Source: a bacterium
GTDB taxonomy: Bacteria; Armatimonadota; UBA5829
Direction: 5' to 3'
NCBI GenBank assembly: GCA_021371935.1
Contig: JAJFVF010000012.1
Location: 113,909-177,908, forward strand
DNA: 64,000 nt
A program made the position numbers and the translations under genes. Below the pieces are notes generated by a model. That model searched no databases. It saw nothing but the letters and a program-made list of their open reading frames with translations, and was not told where the DNA came from. This document shows, piece after piece, positions 41,653 to 49,770 of the stretch (the first letter of the stretch is position 1; every line of letters starts with the position of its first letter).

Positions 41653-42762
41653 TCAGCTCAGTTCCTTAGCTGCATCACTTATCGCCTGCATCACCTGCTG
41701 GCGTTCATCGGCAGTCAGCTCTGGAGAAACTGGTATGCTGAGACACTCTTTTGCGATCTTTTCAGTCTCAGGAAAGTCACCCGGCTTATAGCCTAGATTG
41801 GCGTATGCTCGCTCCAGATGAAGCGGATGCGGGTAGAATACCTTGGATTCAACTCCATGCTCAGCCAGTTTCGCTGTAAACTCATCACGCCTTGGCACAC
41901 AAACAGTGAACTGATGATATACATGACAATTGTCGGGCTTTGCAACGGGCAACTTTATCGAAAGATCGGCAAGATGGTCTATATAATACTGCGCGTTTGC
42001 TCTCCTTGCCTCATTCCACTCATTGATTTTCTTGAGCTTTACTCGCAAGACAGCTGCCTGGATGGCATCAAGGCGGCTGCAGAAGCCAACATATTGATAT
42101 GAATATGTGGCATCCTGACCATGTATACGAAGCGACTTGGCCTTCTCGGCCACGTCGACATCGTTAGTGAGCACCATTCCACCGTCTCCACATCCGCCGA
42201 GATTCTTTGTCGGGTAAAAACTCAACGTGGCAGCATCGCCATAAGCGCCGATCCCTCTGTCGCGATACTTCGCACCAATAGCCTGTGCGCCATCATATAT
42301 GACCTTAAGCCCATATTTTTTTGCGATATCAGTGATGCCGCGTATGTCAGCACACTGGCCGTATAGATGGACCGGCAAAATCGCCTTTGTTTTTGGCGTA
42401 ATCTTCTCTTCTATCTTTTTGGGGTCGAGATTATAGTCTGTCGGATCGATATCTGCATAAACAGGCTTTGCACCTACTATCATAATTGCTTCGGTCGTCG
42501 CGACAAATGTGAACGGAGTGGTGATGACTTCATCGCCGGGACCTATGTCATTTGCCGCGAGCGCTATTACCAGCGCATCCGTTCCTGAATTGACGGCAAT
42601 TCCATATTTGGCCTCACACATATCTGAAACCTCTTCTTCGAGAGACGACACATTCGGTCCGCCTATGAACCAGCCGGATTCAAGCACTTCGCCCACGGCT
42701 GTTGCCAGCTCATCTTTAAGTGCAAAGTTTTGTGCTTTTGTATTAACAACTGGTATGGTCAA
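41653..42762 (-). CDS. DegT/DnrJ/EryC1/StrS-family sugar aminotransferase
   Basis: 369 residues from TTG 42762, preferred because AAGGAG lies 9 bases upstream; a longer frame to 42861 would overlap the next gene by more than 70 bases and lacks a site. PLP-fold type I: TIPVVNTKAQNFALKDELATAVGEVLESGWFIGGPNVSSLEEE, ANDIGPGDEVITTPFTFVATTEAIM, DGAQAIGAKYRDRGIG, and LSFYPTKNLGGCGDGGMV with the PLP-binding Lys. It transfers an amino group to a keto-sugar nucleotide, giving an amino-deoxy sugar for surface glycans. It follows the SIS isomerase gene by 25 bases and precedes the pyrophosphorylase gene; together they look like an amino-sugar nucleotide branch. Confidence 0.92.
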   Translation of the reverse strand: MTIPVVNTKAQNFALKDELATAVGEVLESGWFIGGPNVSSLEEEVSDMCEAKYGIAVNSGTDALVIALAANDIGPGDEVITTPFTFVATTEAIMIVGAKPVYADIDPTDYNLDPKKIEEKITPKTKAILPVHLYGQCADIRGITDIAKKYGLKVIYDGAQAIGAKYRDRGIGAYGDAATLSFYPTKNLGGCGDGGMVLTNDVDVAEKAKSLRIHGQDATYSYQYVGFCSRLDAIQAAVLRVKLKKINEWNEARRANAQYYIDHLADLSIKLPVAKPDNCHVYHQFTVCVPRRDEFTAKLAEHGVESKVFYPHPLHLERAYANLGYKPGDFPETEKIAKECLSIPVSPELTADERQQVMQAISDAAKELS

Positions 42763-42787
42763 TTTGATGTCTCCTTGTTGCAGGCTG

Positions 42788-43879
42788 TTACACTTCGGGC
42801 TGCTCTTCCCCAGCGATATCCGCCTCGATCCGATTCGCGAACTCGGTGGCGGTGGGATCAACCTGATTTAAGAACGCCAAATAAACACTAATGAAGTCAG
42901 CCAGATAAATGCCATACAGCAGCTTTTCGATATTCGTGCTGCCCTTCATTTCGAGGTTGATTGCAGTAAACCCATCAAGCACCTTTTCCGCAGCACTCAT
43001 TTGGTCGGCAATCTCGCTCTTGTCTTGTGCATCGGTTAAGAAAACGAACCCGACTTTATCACGTCCACTGCCGGCGTGCTCCCAGCCTGATATGGCTCCG
43101 TCAATTACATCAGGGAAATTGCTGCGACAGGCTGCGGACTTTGCATTTGAATTGATCTGCATTTTGAGCCGTTCAGCTACAACCGAACGATAACCTGTGG
43201 CTCCAAAAATGACTGACAACTTACCAGAAAGAGTTATGGCTGCCCGTTTCGCGACATTTCGCTCCTGTTGCACCTCGCTTCTGAGGCTCTCTCTTGCGTT
43301 TTTAATCAGCCTGATGCCATAAGAGAGTTTCTCGACCTGGCCTGTAAGCAGTTCCATCTTCTCCAAAACGGCAATAACCGGTATGAACAGGTAGCCTATT
43401 GCAGACCGCACAGGTTGGCCTAAAGGAAGCTTAACCACCTTTACGCCGTCTTTGGCGGCGGCTTCGTTGAGTTTTCCTCCACCGGTGACACATATAACGG
43501 TTGCGCCTCTTAATCTGGCATCACGATAATTGCTGAGTGCAGCAGAACTCTTGCCTGTGTAATCTATAATAAATACAAGAGAGTTCTCTCCGATGTAACT
43601 GGGAAGGCGACCGCCATGATCGCTGAAAATGGGGGTTGAAATATCTTCACAAACAGCTTCGACAATTATATCAGCCGCTGTTGCACAACTGCCTGTTCCT
43701 GTGACAAAAATCACGTTCGGAGTGAAGGCCAGTGGTTCGATAGGCAGACTGCGTCCGATGCCGAGCGCTGTCTCGCATTGCTCGGGCAGTTCCCTGACGA
43801 GCCTGAGCATGTCCCTTTTGTCCACCGCCTGCATCTCTTCTAGATCATCCAAGATCGGTGTCGGCTGCTCTGTACTCAT
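42788..43879 (-). CDS. SIS-domain bifunctional phosphoglucose/phosphomannose isomerase-like protein
   Basis: 363 residues. Double SIS fold: VTGTGSCATAADIIVEAVCEDISTPIFSDHGGRLPSYIGENSLVFIIDYTGKSSAALSNYRDARLRGATVICVTGGGKL, then LPLGQPVRSAIGYLFIPVIAVLEKMELL, and a second SIS near 215-260 (LSVIFGATGYRSVVAERLKMQINSNAKSAACRSNFPD). This matches the PGI/PMI bifunctional isomerase that links glucose-6-phosphate, fructose-6-phosphate and mannose-6-phosphate. The SGNTEE-like phosphate loop reads YTGKSSAA, a noticeable change at the sugar-phosphate contact, so activity may differ. RBS AGGAG before ATG 43879. Next to the sugar aminotransferase and pyrophosphorylase genes. Confidence 0.82.
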   Translation of the reverse strand: MSTEQPTPILDDLEEMQAVDKRDMLRLVRELPEQCETALGIGRSLPIEPLAFTPNVIFVTGTGSCATAADIIVEAVCEDISTPIFSDHGGRLPSYIGENSLVFIIDYTGKSSAALSNYRDARLRGATVICVTGGGKLNEAAAKDGVKVVKLPLGQPVRSAIGYLFIPVIAVLEKMELLTGQVEKLSYGIRLIKNARESLRSEVQQERNVAKRAAITLSGKLSVIFGATGYRSVVAERLKMQINSNAKSAACRSNFPDVIDGAISGWEHAGSGRDKVGFVFLTDAQDKSEIADQMSAAEKVLDGFTAINLEMKGSTNIEKLLYGIYLADFISVYLAFLNQVDPTATEFANRIEADIAGEEQPEV

Positions 43880-43924
43880 TTTTACTACTCCTAATACTTC
43901 TTTGTTCAGCCAAACGCTATAACC

Positions 43925-43952
43925 GGCTCAGTGGGTGTTTTCCCACTGAGCC
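43925..43952. terminator. Strong hairpin between rpsR and the SIS gene
   Basis: GGCTCAGTGGG (43925-43935) and CCCACTGAGCC (43942-43952) form a perfect 11-bp stem with a 6-base loop, 35 bases after the rpsR stop on the minus strand. No U-run follows on either strand, so it may act as a processing or stability element as well as a partial terminator. Confidence 0.6.
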
Positions 43953-43986
43953 GCAATCATACAAAGAACTGAACTTGCGAAACTTC

Positions 43987-44238
43987 CTATTCCGCTGTGA
44001 AAGGCAGCAACGCAATTTCTCGTGCCCTCTTAATGGCATGTGTAAGAGCCCGCTGATGCGATGCGCACGTCCCTGTCGTTCTGCGTGGCAAAATCTTGCC
44101 GCGTTCGGAAACAAACCTGCGAAGTCGGTTGGCACTCTTGTAATCTATATAGTCAACCTTATCCACGCAAAACGTGCATACCTTCCTGCGTACTCTTTTA
44201 TATTTAGAGGGTTGGCCGCCTCTTTTAGGTGCTGGCAT
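43987..44238 (-). CDS. rpsR: 30S ribosomal protein S18
   Basis: 83 residues from ATG 44238 (GAGGTGG upstream). Typical S18: [68 protein letters not shown]. It is the cysteine-containing form with CTFC and TGTC, likely holding zinc. It binds the platform of the 30S subunit together with S6. It closes the rpsF-ssb-rpsR operon. The usual fourth gene, rplI (L9), is not next to it, so it has moved elsewhere. Confidence 0.97.
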   Translation of the reverse strand: MPAPKRGGQPSKYKRVRRKVCTFCVDKVDYIDYKSANRLRRFVSERGKILPRRTTGTCASHQRALTHAIKRAREIALLPFTAE

Positions 44239-44252
44239 ATCGCCACCTCCAT

Positions 44253-44681
44253 CTATTCTTCAGCAAATGGATCATAATCCATATCCGATTCAATGCCTCC
44301 AGCGGGTACCTCCGGTGGAGCTTCATAATCCGACATCGGCGCTGCCGCAGATTGCTGACCTTCTTTCGGCCTGTCAAGCCCCTGAATGTTGTTTACGACA
44401 ACTTCAGTGGCATATCTTTTCTGTCCGTCCTGTGCGACCCAACTTCGTGACTGCAATGAACCCTCTATTGCAACAAGTCTACCCTTATGAAGGTAATTTG
44501 CCGCAAACTCGGCTCTCTGCCGCCATGCCACCAAATTGAAGAAATCGGACACTTTCTCGCCAGTCTCAGACTTGAAACGTCTGTCGACAGCGATTCTCAT
44601 CTGACATACCGCAACTCCACTGGGAGTATACTTTAACTCAGGGTCCGCAACCAGCCGACCTATCAGTAATACGACATTCAT
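44253..44681 (-). CDS. ssb: Single-stranded DNA-binding protein
   Basis: 142 residues from ATG 44681, with GAGGAGG just upstream; a longer frame (to 44726) reads through that site. The OB fold is clear: [71 protein letters not shown] and [16 protein letters not shown] short linker ends in the acidic tip MDYDPFAEE, matching the DxxPF-type tail that recruits replication and repair proteins. Protects single-stranded DNA in replication. Lies between rpsF and rpsR, the widespread operon order. Confidence 0.96.
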   Translation of the reverse strand: MNVVLLIGRLVADPELKYTPSGVAVCQMRIAVDRRFKSETGEKVSDFFNLVAWRQRAEFAANYLHKGRLVAIEGSLQSRSWVAQDGQKRYATEVVVNNIQGLDRPKEGQQSAAAPMSDYEAPPEVPAGGIESDMDYDPFAEE

Positions 44682-44740
44682 ATTAGCCTCCTCGGATTCA
44701 AGCAGTGCCTGGGCACTACTGCCCACTTTCGGCGCTTATA

Positions 44741-45274
44741 CTACTCCTCTTTCGGCTCTTCTTGCTCGGATTCCTCCGTGGCGGCAGATTCTTCAACATC
44801 AGAAGAAACTTCTTCCTCGGGCGCCTCTTGAACCTTAGTCTCTTCAACTTCTTCGACAGCAGAAACTTGCTCAGTCTCTACTTCAGCCGAAGTCTCAGAT
44901 GCCTCCTCCGTCGTGGTCTCTTCAACCGCCTTTGCAGAAGTCTGTGCGCGCTCGACATATGAAGTATCGATCCGCTCAGGTTCAACTCGCAGAATAATGT
45001 GCCGTATTATATCGTCAGAAATTCGGAACACACGATCCAGTTCCTTTTCAACAGACGGCTCACCGGAAAAATACATCAGTATGTATGTGCCTTCACGGCG
45101 TCCTTTGATCTCGTAGGCCAGCCGCCGCTTGTCCCATTTCGCATGTGCCTGAATCTGCCCACCCTCGTCTGTCACAAGTGCGGTGTATTTATCGATGATG
45201 GGGCTGATCTGCTCGTCGGTAAGTGTAGAATCGACGATATACATTGCTTCGTAGTTACGTATCGTGGTATTCAC
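44741..45274 (-). CDS. rpsF: 30S ribosomal protein S6 with long acidic C-terminal tail
   Basis: 177 residues; the first about 105 are normal S6 (NYEAMYIVDSTLTDEQISPIIDKYTALVTDEGGQIQAHAKWDKRRLAYEIKGRREGTYILMYFSG ... IIRHIILRVE). The remaining 70 are almost all Glu, Ser, Thr, Val and Ala, much longer than the usual short Glu tail. The start is unsure: the GTG at 45274 touches the GGGGAGG site, whereas S6 normally starts just before RNYEAMY, where this sequence has ATA (45262) at good spacing from that site. It partners with S18. A leader hairpin and promoter lie upstream (45283-45417). Confidence 0.95.
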   Translation of the reverse strand: MNTTIRNYEAMYIVDSTLTDEQISPIIDKYTALVTDEGGQIQAHAKWDKRRLAYEIKGRREGTYILMYFSGEPSVEKELDRVFRISDDIIRHIILRVEPERIDTSYVERAQTSAKAVEETTTEEASETSAEVETEQVSAVEEVEETKVQEAPEEEVSSDVEESAATEESEQEEPKEE

Positions 45275-45282
45275 CTCCCCTC

Positions 45283-45334
45283 GGTCTTGTATCGGTCCCG
45301 ATCACCAGTCGGGACGGAGAGTACAACCGGAACG
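45283..45334 (-). promoter_or_regulatory. Candidate S6:S18-binding autoregulatory leader hairpin
   Basis: On the minus strand the rpsF leader folds as CGG-TTGTA (5' arm), an internal loop, TCCCGA-ctggtga-TCGGGA hairpin, an unpaired CCGA on the 3' side, then TACAA-ga-CCG. The 3' unpaired CCG next to a short hairpin matches the S6:S18 leader motif known from many bacteria, where excess S6:S18 represses the operon. The match is by eye. Confidence 0.5.
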
Positions 45335-45388
45335 CATGTGGCATCCCGGAATCCTCACTCAGTTGTGGTCGAATATGATCGACGCGTT

Positions 45389-45417
45389 ATTATAACACAT
45401 TGAAAAAAGCATTACAA
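45389..45417 (-). promoter_or_regulatory. Promoter of the rpsF operon
   Basis: On the minus strand TTGTAA (complement of 45412-45417), 17 bases, TATAAT (complement of 45389-45394), with TG one base before the -10 (extended -10). It diverges from the lacI-like gene. Confidence 0.8.
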
Positions 45418-45423
45418 GAGCTC

Positions 45424-45478
45424 TTGACTGGTATAAAGGATGATGTTATTATGCAATCGATTGCGGTCAATCGATTGA
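45424..45478 (+). promoter_or_regulatory. Promoter and twin palindromic operators of the catabolic lacI-like operon
   Basis: TTGACT (45424-45429), 17 bases, TATTAT (45447-45452). Right after the -10 are two perfect 12-bp palindromes, GCAATCGATTGC (45453-45464) and TCAATCGATTGA (45467-45478), sharing CAATCGATTG and centred 14 bases apart, over the transcription start and early leader. A LacI-type repressor bound here would shut down the operon. Confidence 0.82.
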
Positions 45479-45494
45479 TATGCAGAGAGGTGCA

Positions 45495-46484
45495 ATGGGC
45501 GTCACAATTTACGATATTGCCGGGCAGTTGGGAATTTCTGCCGCAACTGTATCACGTGTGTTGAATAGTCGCAATGATTCGCTGATTTCCGAGGCGACAC
45601 GCGCACGTGTAATCAGCGCAGCCAAGCAAATGGGCTATAAACCAAACACGATGGCCCGCGCACTGGTCACAGGCAAGACTTACAATATTGCATTGTTTGC
45701 CGAAGATATGCAGGAGCGCACTGGTCCGCACTTCGCCCGGATGCTGGAGGCGATGGAACCAAAAGCACGAGAGCTTGGCTACCGGATGGTGGTGTGCGGA
45801 GAACTTGAAAGTGTATTGAGTTCCGGCATGGTGGATGGTGTGGTCTTGCTTGCATCGTCACATCCAAAGCTCACCTCCAAGTTCGATCACATCGCGCGTA
45901 TATTCGTCTACTCCTCACCGGATATCGTTACCAACAGCGTCTGCTGGAACGATCTGGAAGGCACATGCATGGCTCTGGATTATCTGTGCAGCCTGGGACA
46001 CCGGAGCATTGTGGGGATTTTGGGTGACATCAGGCCGGAGATGGAGGAGCATAGTCCAAAGGTGGTCGGTTTCCGCAGGGCTATGGAAAAAAGCGGCCTG
46101 CATTGGCGTGAGCTCATCGGAACCAGAAGCACAGATCAGTTTGAAAACGGCTATCTGCTCACCAAAGAACTGCTTGCTGACCCAGGCGATGTGACGGCGC
46201 TATTTGCTCGAAACGACTTTATTGCGCTCGGAGCAATGAAAGCTATTATGGAAACAGGCATGTCTATCCCCGATGACATATCCATTGTCGGCTACAACGA
46301 TACAATCCTGGCTCGCTGCGTATACCCCGGCCTGACATCGGTGCATACACCTATCGCTGAGGCGGGCGTTATTGCAGTGGAACATCTGATCAGATCGATG
46401 GAGGGAAACCAAGAGGAATTTGCGGGCGCGATACTCCCGATATCGCTTGCTGTACGCGATTCGTGCGCTCCACCAAAGAAGTAG
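45495..46484 (+). CDS. LacI-family transcriptional regulator heading a catabolic operon
   Basis: 329 residues from ATG 45495 (AGAGAGG upstream). Helix-turn-helix MGVTIYDIAGQLGISAATVSRVLNSRNDSLISEATRARVISAAKQMGYKPNTMARALVTG is canonical, including the hinge. The effector domain ends with VTALFARNDFIALGAMKAIMETGMSIPDDISIVGYNDTILA and LTSVHTP. It is followed 11 bases later by two Gfo oxidoreductases, an enolase-superfamily enzyme and a nitrilase-like enzyme, all on the same strand, so it almost certainly controls them. Its own promoter carries twin CAATCGATTG palindromes. The inducer is unknown but should be an intermediate of the pathway. Confidence 0.93.
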   Translation: MGVTIYDIAGQLGISAATVSRVLNSRNDSLISEATRARVISAAKQMGYKPNTMARALVTGKTYNIALFAEDMQERTGPHFARMLEAMEPKARELGYRMVVCGELESVLSSGMVDGVVLLASSHPKLTSKFDHIARIFVYSSPDIVTNSVCWNDLEGTCMALDYLCSLGHRSIVGILGDIRPEMEEHSPKVVGFRRAMEKSGLHWRELIGTRSTDQFENGYLLTKELLADPGDVTALFARNDFIALGAMKAIMETGMSIPDDISIVGYNDTILARCVYPGLTSVHTPIAEAGVIAVEHLIRSMEGNQEEFAGAILPISLAVRDSCAPPKK

Positions 46485-46495
46485 AGGTTATAGTT

Positions 46496-47497
46496 GTGAA
46501 AACACTTAAAGTAGGACTCATAGGCTGCGGGAATTTCGCCAAAGTAATGCACATTCCCAATATCAAAAAGAACCCCAAGTATGAGCTATACGCAGCCATG
46601 GACATAGATGAATCGGCTGCCAGAGAAGTTGCACAGGATACTGGCGCCAAATACTGGACCTGCGACTTCGACAGGGTCCTGGCGGATAAAGAGATCGACG
46701 TGGTGTTTATAACGACACGCCATAATCTGCACGCTCAGCAGACTATCAAAGCAGCCAATGCAGGAAAGCACATATTGTGCGAAAAACCGATGGGCATGAA
46801 TGCTGAAGAGTGCAAAGCCATTACCGAGGCAGTGAGGAAAAACAACGTCAAATACACCGTGGGTTATAATCGCGGTATGGCTCCACTCATTACACAGGCT
46901 CGTGATCTGCTCAAAGACCTGCCCGCAAAGAAGATGATCTACCACCGCATCCAGTGTGCTATCCCCCTGGATCATTGGATGAACGATCCGAACGTTGGCG
47001 GTGGGCGGTTTGTCGGTGAGGGGTGCCATATATTCGATCTGCTCTGCGAGCTTGTCCAGTCGCCGCCTGTCAGCATATATGCATCCGGCAGCACTTTTCT
47101 CGATCCTAACATAGTCAAGATTCCAGACAGTGCCATAGTCACGATCACATTTGCGGATGGATCGGTGGGCACCACCCTCATCGCCAGTGCAGGATGTGAT
47201 CAGTTCCCAAAAGAGTCCACCGAGATTTACTGTGAGCATCGGGCTATTCAGATCAGCGATTTCACCCGGATGGACTATTATGGATGGGGCGACAAACCTG
47301 CCAGCATAAAACTTGACGCTGTAGACAAGGGGCAGGCAATCGAAATCGACCAACTCGCAGACGCAATCCTCAATGACACCCCCAGCCCTAACAGCCTTGT
47401 CAAGGCTGCGCGCGCGGCGGTTATCAGCTATAAGGTAGACGAGTCCATATCAAAAGGCTCTCCTATGGCCATATCTGAGACGGATTACAATTTCTGA
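46496..47497 (+). CDS. Gfo/Idh/MocA-family oxidoreductase 1 of catabolic operon
   Basis: 333 residues from GTG 46496, with AGAGG upstream; an earlier frame start at 46463 overlaps the regulator. Rossmann motif KVGLIGCGNFAKVMHIPNIKKNPKYELYAAMDID, VFITTRHNLHAQQTIKAANAGKHILCEKPMGMNAEEC with the catalytic EKP Lys, and a C-terminal beta-sheet domain with NVGGGRFVGEGCHIFDLLCEL (conserved G-x-x-x-D). NAD(P)-dependent oxidation or reduction of a sugar-like hydroxyl. Partner of the next gene (18 bases later), whose product belongs to the same superfamily but is distant, so the two probably perform sequential steps or oxidise and re-reduce the substrate. Confidence 0.92.
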   Translation: MKTLKVGLIGCGNFAKVMHIPNIKKNPKYELYAAMDIDESAAREVAQDTGAKYWTCDFDRVLADKEIDVVFITTRHNLHAQQTIKAANAGKHILCEKPMGMNAEECKAITEAVRKNNVKYTVGYNRGMAPLITQARDLLKDLPAKKMIYHRIQCAIPLDHWMNDPNVGGGRFVGEGCHIFDLLCELVQSPPVSIYASGSTFLDPNIVKIPDSAIVTITFADGSVGTTLIASAGCDQFPKESTEIYCEHRAIQISDFTRMDYYGWGDKPASIKLDAVDKGQAIEIDQLADAILNDTPSPNSLVKAARAAVISYKVDESISKGSPMAISETDYNF

Positions 47498-47515
47498 ACA
47501 TACAAGGAGAAGCAA

Positions 47516-48463
47516 ATGCTCAAAATAGGTGCGGTCAATATAGACACCTCCCATCCAGTTGGGTTCGCCGATTATATGCTCAAAGGCAGCCGAGGCCGAT
47601 ATGCGGCAGTATATAATGACAGCTTTCGAGATGACGAACAGGTGGATGCGTTCATCGAAAAGTTCGGGCTGGATAAGCGCTGCAGCAGCCTGGAAGAACT
47701 GGCGGACTGCGTGGATATCGGCTTTATCCACAGTTGCAACTGGGACAACCATCTCAAGCAGGCAATGCCGTTTGTTGAAAGAGGCAAACCTGTCTTTATC
47801 GATAAGCCAATTGTCGGCTCTATGGCTGACTGCAAACGTCTTGAAGAACTGGCCGCAAGTGGCGCTGTCATACTAGGCAGTTCGTCAGTGCGTTATTGCG
47901 AGGAAGTCATGCAGTTTCTTGCAGTCCCAGAGCAGGAATGCGGCAAAATAGTCAGTGTCTTCGGCACCGCGGGTGTAGACGAGTTCAACTATGGCGTCCA
48001 CATAGTGGAAGCCATTGGAGGGCTTGTCGGCGCCGGAGCAGAATCTTGCAAGTTTACCGGACGAGCAGTTATAGACGATGAGACATGCGAGACATACTTT
48101 GTGCAGTTTGCAAGTGGAGTGACTGCCGTATACAATACATCCTGGGCCACATATCAGCCATTCGAGCTGGTCATAATGACCACCAAGACCACTTATCAGT
48201 TTCGCGTCGACACAGGCAAGCTGTATGGCAGCCTGTTGGACAGGATATTCGACTATATGGAAACCGGGTGCAAAATGGCAAGCATGCAGGATTTGACCGA
48301 GTCGGTCAAGATAATGCTTGCAGGGCGCGTATCTCGCGAAAATGACGGCAAGGAGACTGCTCTTACTGATATTCCGAATGATTACGCCGGCTATGACGGT
48401 GCGCTGTTTGCGAAGAGCTACGCAGCCGCCGCACGAGACATACGCCGTATGTGGGGAGCGTAA
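47516..48463 (+). CDS. Gfo/Idh/MocA-like oxidoreductase 2 of catabolic operon
   Basis: 315 residues from ATG 47516 (AAGGAG 8 bases upstream). The Rossmann start is unusual: MLKIGAVNIDTSHPVGFADYMLKG replaces the GxGxxG loop, as in a divergent branch of the family. The later DIGFIHSCNWDNHLKQAMPFVERGKPVFIDKPIVGSMADCKRLEELA keeps the DKP Lys motif. The C-terminal domain holds GTAGVDEFNYGVHIVEAIGGLVGAGAESC and VQFASGVTAVYNTS. Because the dinucleotide loop is altered, cofactor binding may differ. It sits between oxidoreductase 1 and the enolase-superfamily gene. Confidence 0.85.
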   Translation: MLKIGAVNIDTSHPVGFADYMLKGSRGRYAAVYNDSFRDDEQVDAFIEKFGLDKRCSSLEELADCVDIGFIHSCNWDNHLKQAMPFVERGKPVFIDKPIVGSMADCKRLEELAASGAVILGSSSVRYCEEVMQFLAVPEQECGKIVSVFGTAGVDEFNYGVHIVEAIGGLVGAGAESCKFTGRAVIDDETCETYFVQFASGVTAVYNTSWATYQPFELVIMTTKTTYQFRVDTGKLYGSLLDRIFDYMETGCKMASMQDLTESVKIMLAGRVSRENDGKETALTDIPNDYAGYDGALFAKSYAAAARDIRRMWGA

Positions 48464-48473
48464 TAACATACAT

Positions 48474-49763
48474 ATGATTGAGATCAAGAAGATAAACAGC
48501 AACTTTGAGAGAGAGCCGCTCATATCCGCATTCGGATTTAAGGGCGGTTACTTGAGTGAGCTTTGGCAGAGCGCGGTTATGATGGAGAGCGCAAGCGGCT
48601 GCCGCGGGACCGGCCTCGGCACGCAGAGCACCCTTTGGTCTGACGCCGGTATCTTTGCGAACAACTCCGAGTCTGCAGGCAACAGCCTTATGTATCTGAT
48701 AACTGCGCACGCACTCAAGCTGGCCGAGGGAATGAGCTTCGATACACCTCTCGATCTTCTCGATAAGCTGCTGCCGGCCACCTACGATTACGGCAAGAAA
48801 ATAACGTGCAGTGATTCGCTGCGACTGACATTTGCATTGAACGCTCTGGTCGCTGTGGACAATGCTGCATGGCAGCTCTACTGCATCGAAAACAAGATCG
48901 CCGAGTTCGACGAGATGACCCCTCTGGATATCAAACCAGCGATGTCATACCGGCATCAAAGGCTTGCCAATATCCCGCTTATGACCTATGGTGTCCCGCT
49001 TGATAAAATTGTCGAGGCAGTCGATGACGGCTGCTGTCTGCTCAAGATAAAGATAGGCTCGGACCCTGCGGGTGACGGCGACCTCGACAAAATGCTTCAA
49101 TGGGATAAAGACAGGCTTTCGGCAATACACGATGCCCTTAAAGATCGTCACACTCCATATACAGAGAGCGGCAGTGTGCAGTATTATCTCGATGCCAATG
49201 GCCGCTATGACACGAAAGACCGACTGATGCGTCTTATTGACCATGCACAAAAGATAGGCGCTCTTGAGAGAATTGCCCTCCTGGAAGAGCCTTTTGCTGA
49301 AGAGAAAGAGATCAATGTCACCGACATTCCCGTCCGGCTGGCGGCTGATGAAAGCGCACACTCGGACACTGATGCCACAGAGCGTATAGAGATGGGCTAC
49401 AAAGCAATCGCTCTTAAACCTATAGCCAAAACAATGAGCATGAGCCTCAAGATTGCAAAAGTCACATATGAACGCAACATACCATGTTTTTGCGCGGACC
49501 TGACAGTCAACCCCATCCTGGTCGAGTGGAATAAGAACGTCGCTGCAAGGCTCGCTCCGCTGCCGGGGATGAAGATCGGTGTGCTGGAGTCGAACGGCAA
49601 GCAGAACTACCTGAACTGGGACCAGATGAGACAATACCACCCATGCTTTGGAGCATCGTGGACGGATCCGGTAAGCAGTATCTTTAACCTTGATGAAGAC
49701 TTCTATGCAAAGAGCGGCGGCATACTGCTCCCCAGCAGCCATTACGCCGGGATGGTGAATTGA
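48474..49763 (+). CDS. Enolase-superfamily enzyme (mandelate racemase/muconate lactonizing-like)
   Basis: 429 residues from ATG 48474; an in-frame extension to 48318 overlaps the previous gene and is unlikely. The barrel carries the superfamily signature: LLKIKIGSD (catalytic K-x-K), YYLDANGRYDTKD (metal Asp), LLEEPFAEE (metal Glu), RLAADESAHSD (metal Asp) and KAIALKPIAKTM (catalytic Lys of the opposite face), the pattern of dipeptide epimerase, o-succinylbenzoate synthase and related acid-sugar dehydratase groups. The capping domain starts EREPLISAFGFKGGYLSELWQ. Substrate unknown; the neighbours suggest a sugar acid or carboxylated amino compound. Confidence 0.85.
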   Translation: MIEIKKINSNFEREPLISAFGFKGGYLSELWQSAVMMESASGCRGTGLGTQSTLWSDAGIFANNSESAGNSLMYLITAHALKLAEGMSFDTPLDLLDKLLPATYDYGKKITCSDSLRLTFALNALVAVDNAAWQLYCIENKIAEFDEMTPLDIKPAMSYRHQRLANIPLMTYGVPLDKIVEAVDDGCCLLKIKIGSDPAGDGDLDKMLQWDKDRLSAIHDALKDRHTPYTESGSVQYYLDANGRYDTKDRLMRLIDHAQKIGALERIALLEEPFAEEKEINVTDIPVRLAADESAHSDTDATERIEMGYKAIALKPIAKTMSMSLKIAKVTYERNIPCFCADLTVNPILVEWNKNVAARLAPLPGMKIGVLESNGKQNYLNWDQMRQYHPCFGASWTDPVSSIFNLDEDFYAKSGGILLPSSHYAGMVN

Positions 49764-49770
49764 GGATTAC

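Noticed and set aside
42763..42861. N-terminal extension of the DegT-family aminotransferase
   Set aside because: It would overlap the upstream gene and has no ribosome binding site, while TTG 42762 has AAGGAG at good spacing.
45480..45494. Earlier ATG for the second lacI-like gene
   Set aside because: The SD AGAGAGG lies between it and the ATG at 45495, so the later start is preferred.
46586..47353. 255-residue antisense frame over the Gfo oxidoreductase gene
   Set aside because: Shadow frame; the sense product has all family motifs.
48945..49742. 265-residue antisense frame over the enolase-superfamily gene
   Set aside because: Shadow frame without motifs; the sense frame holds all metal ligands.
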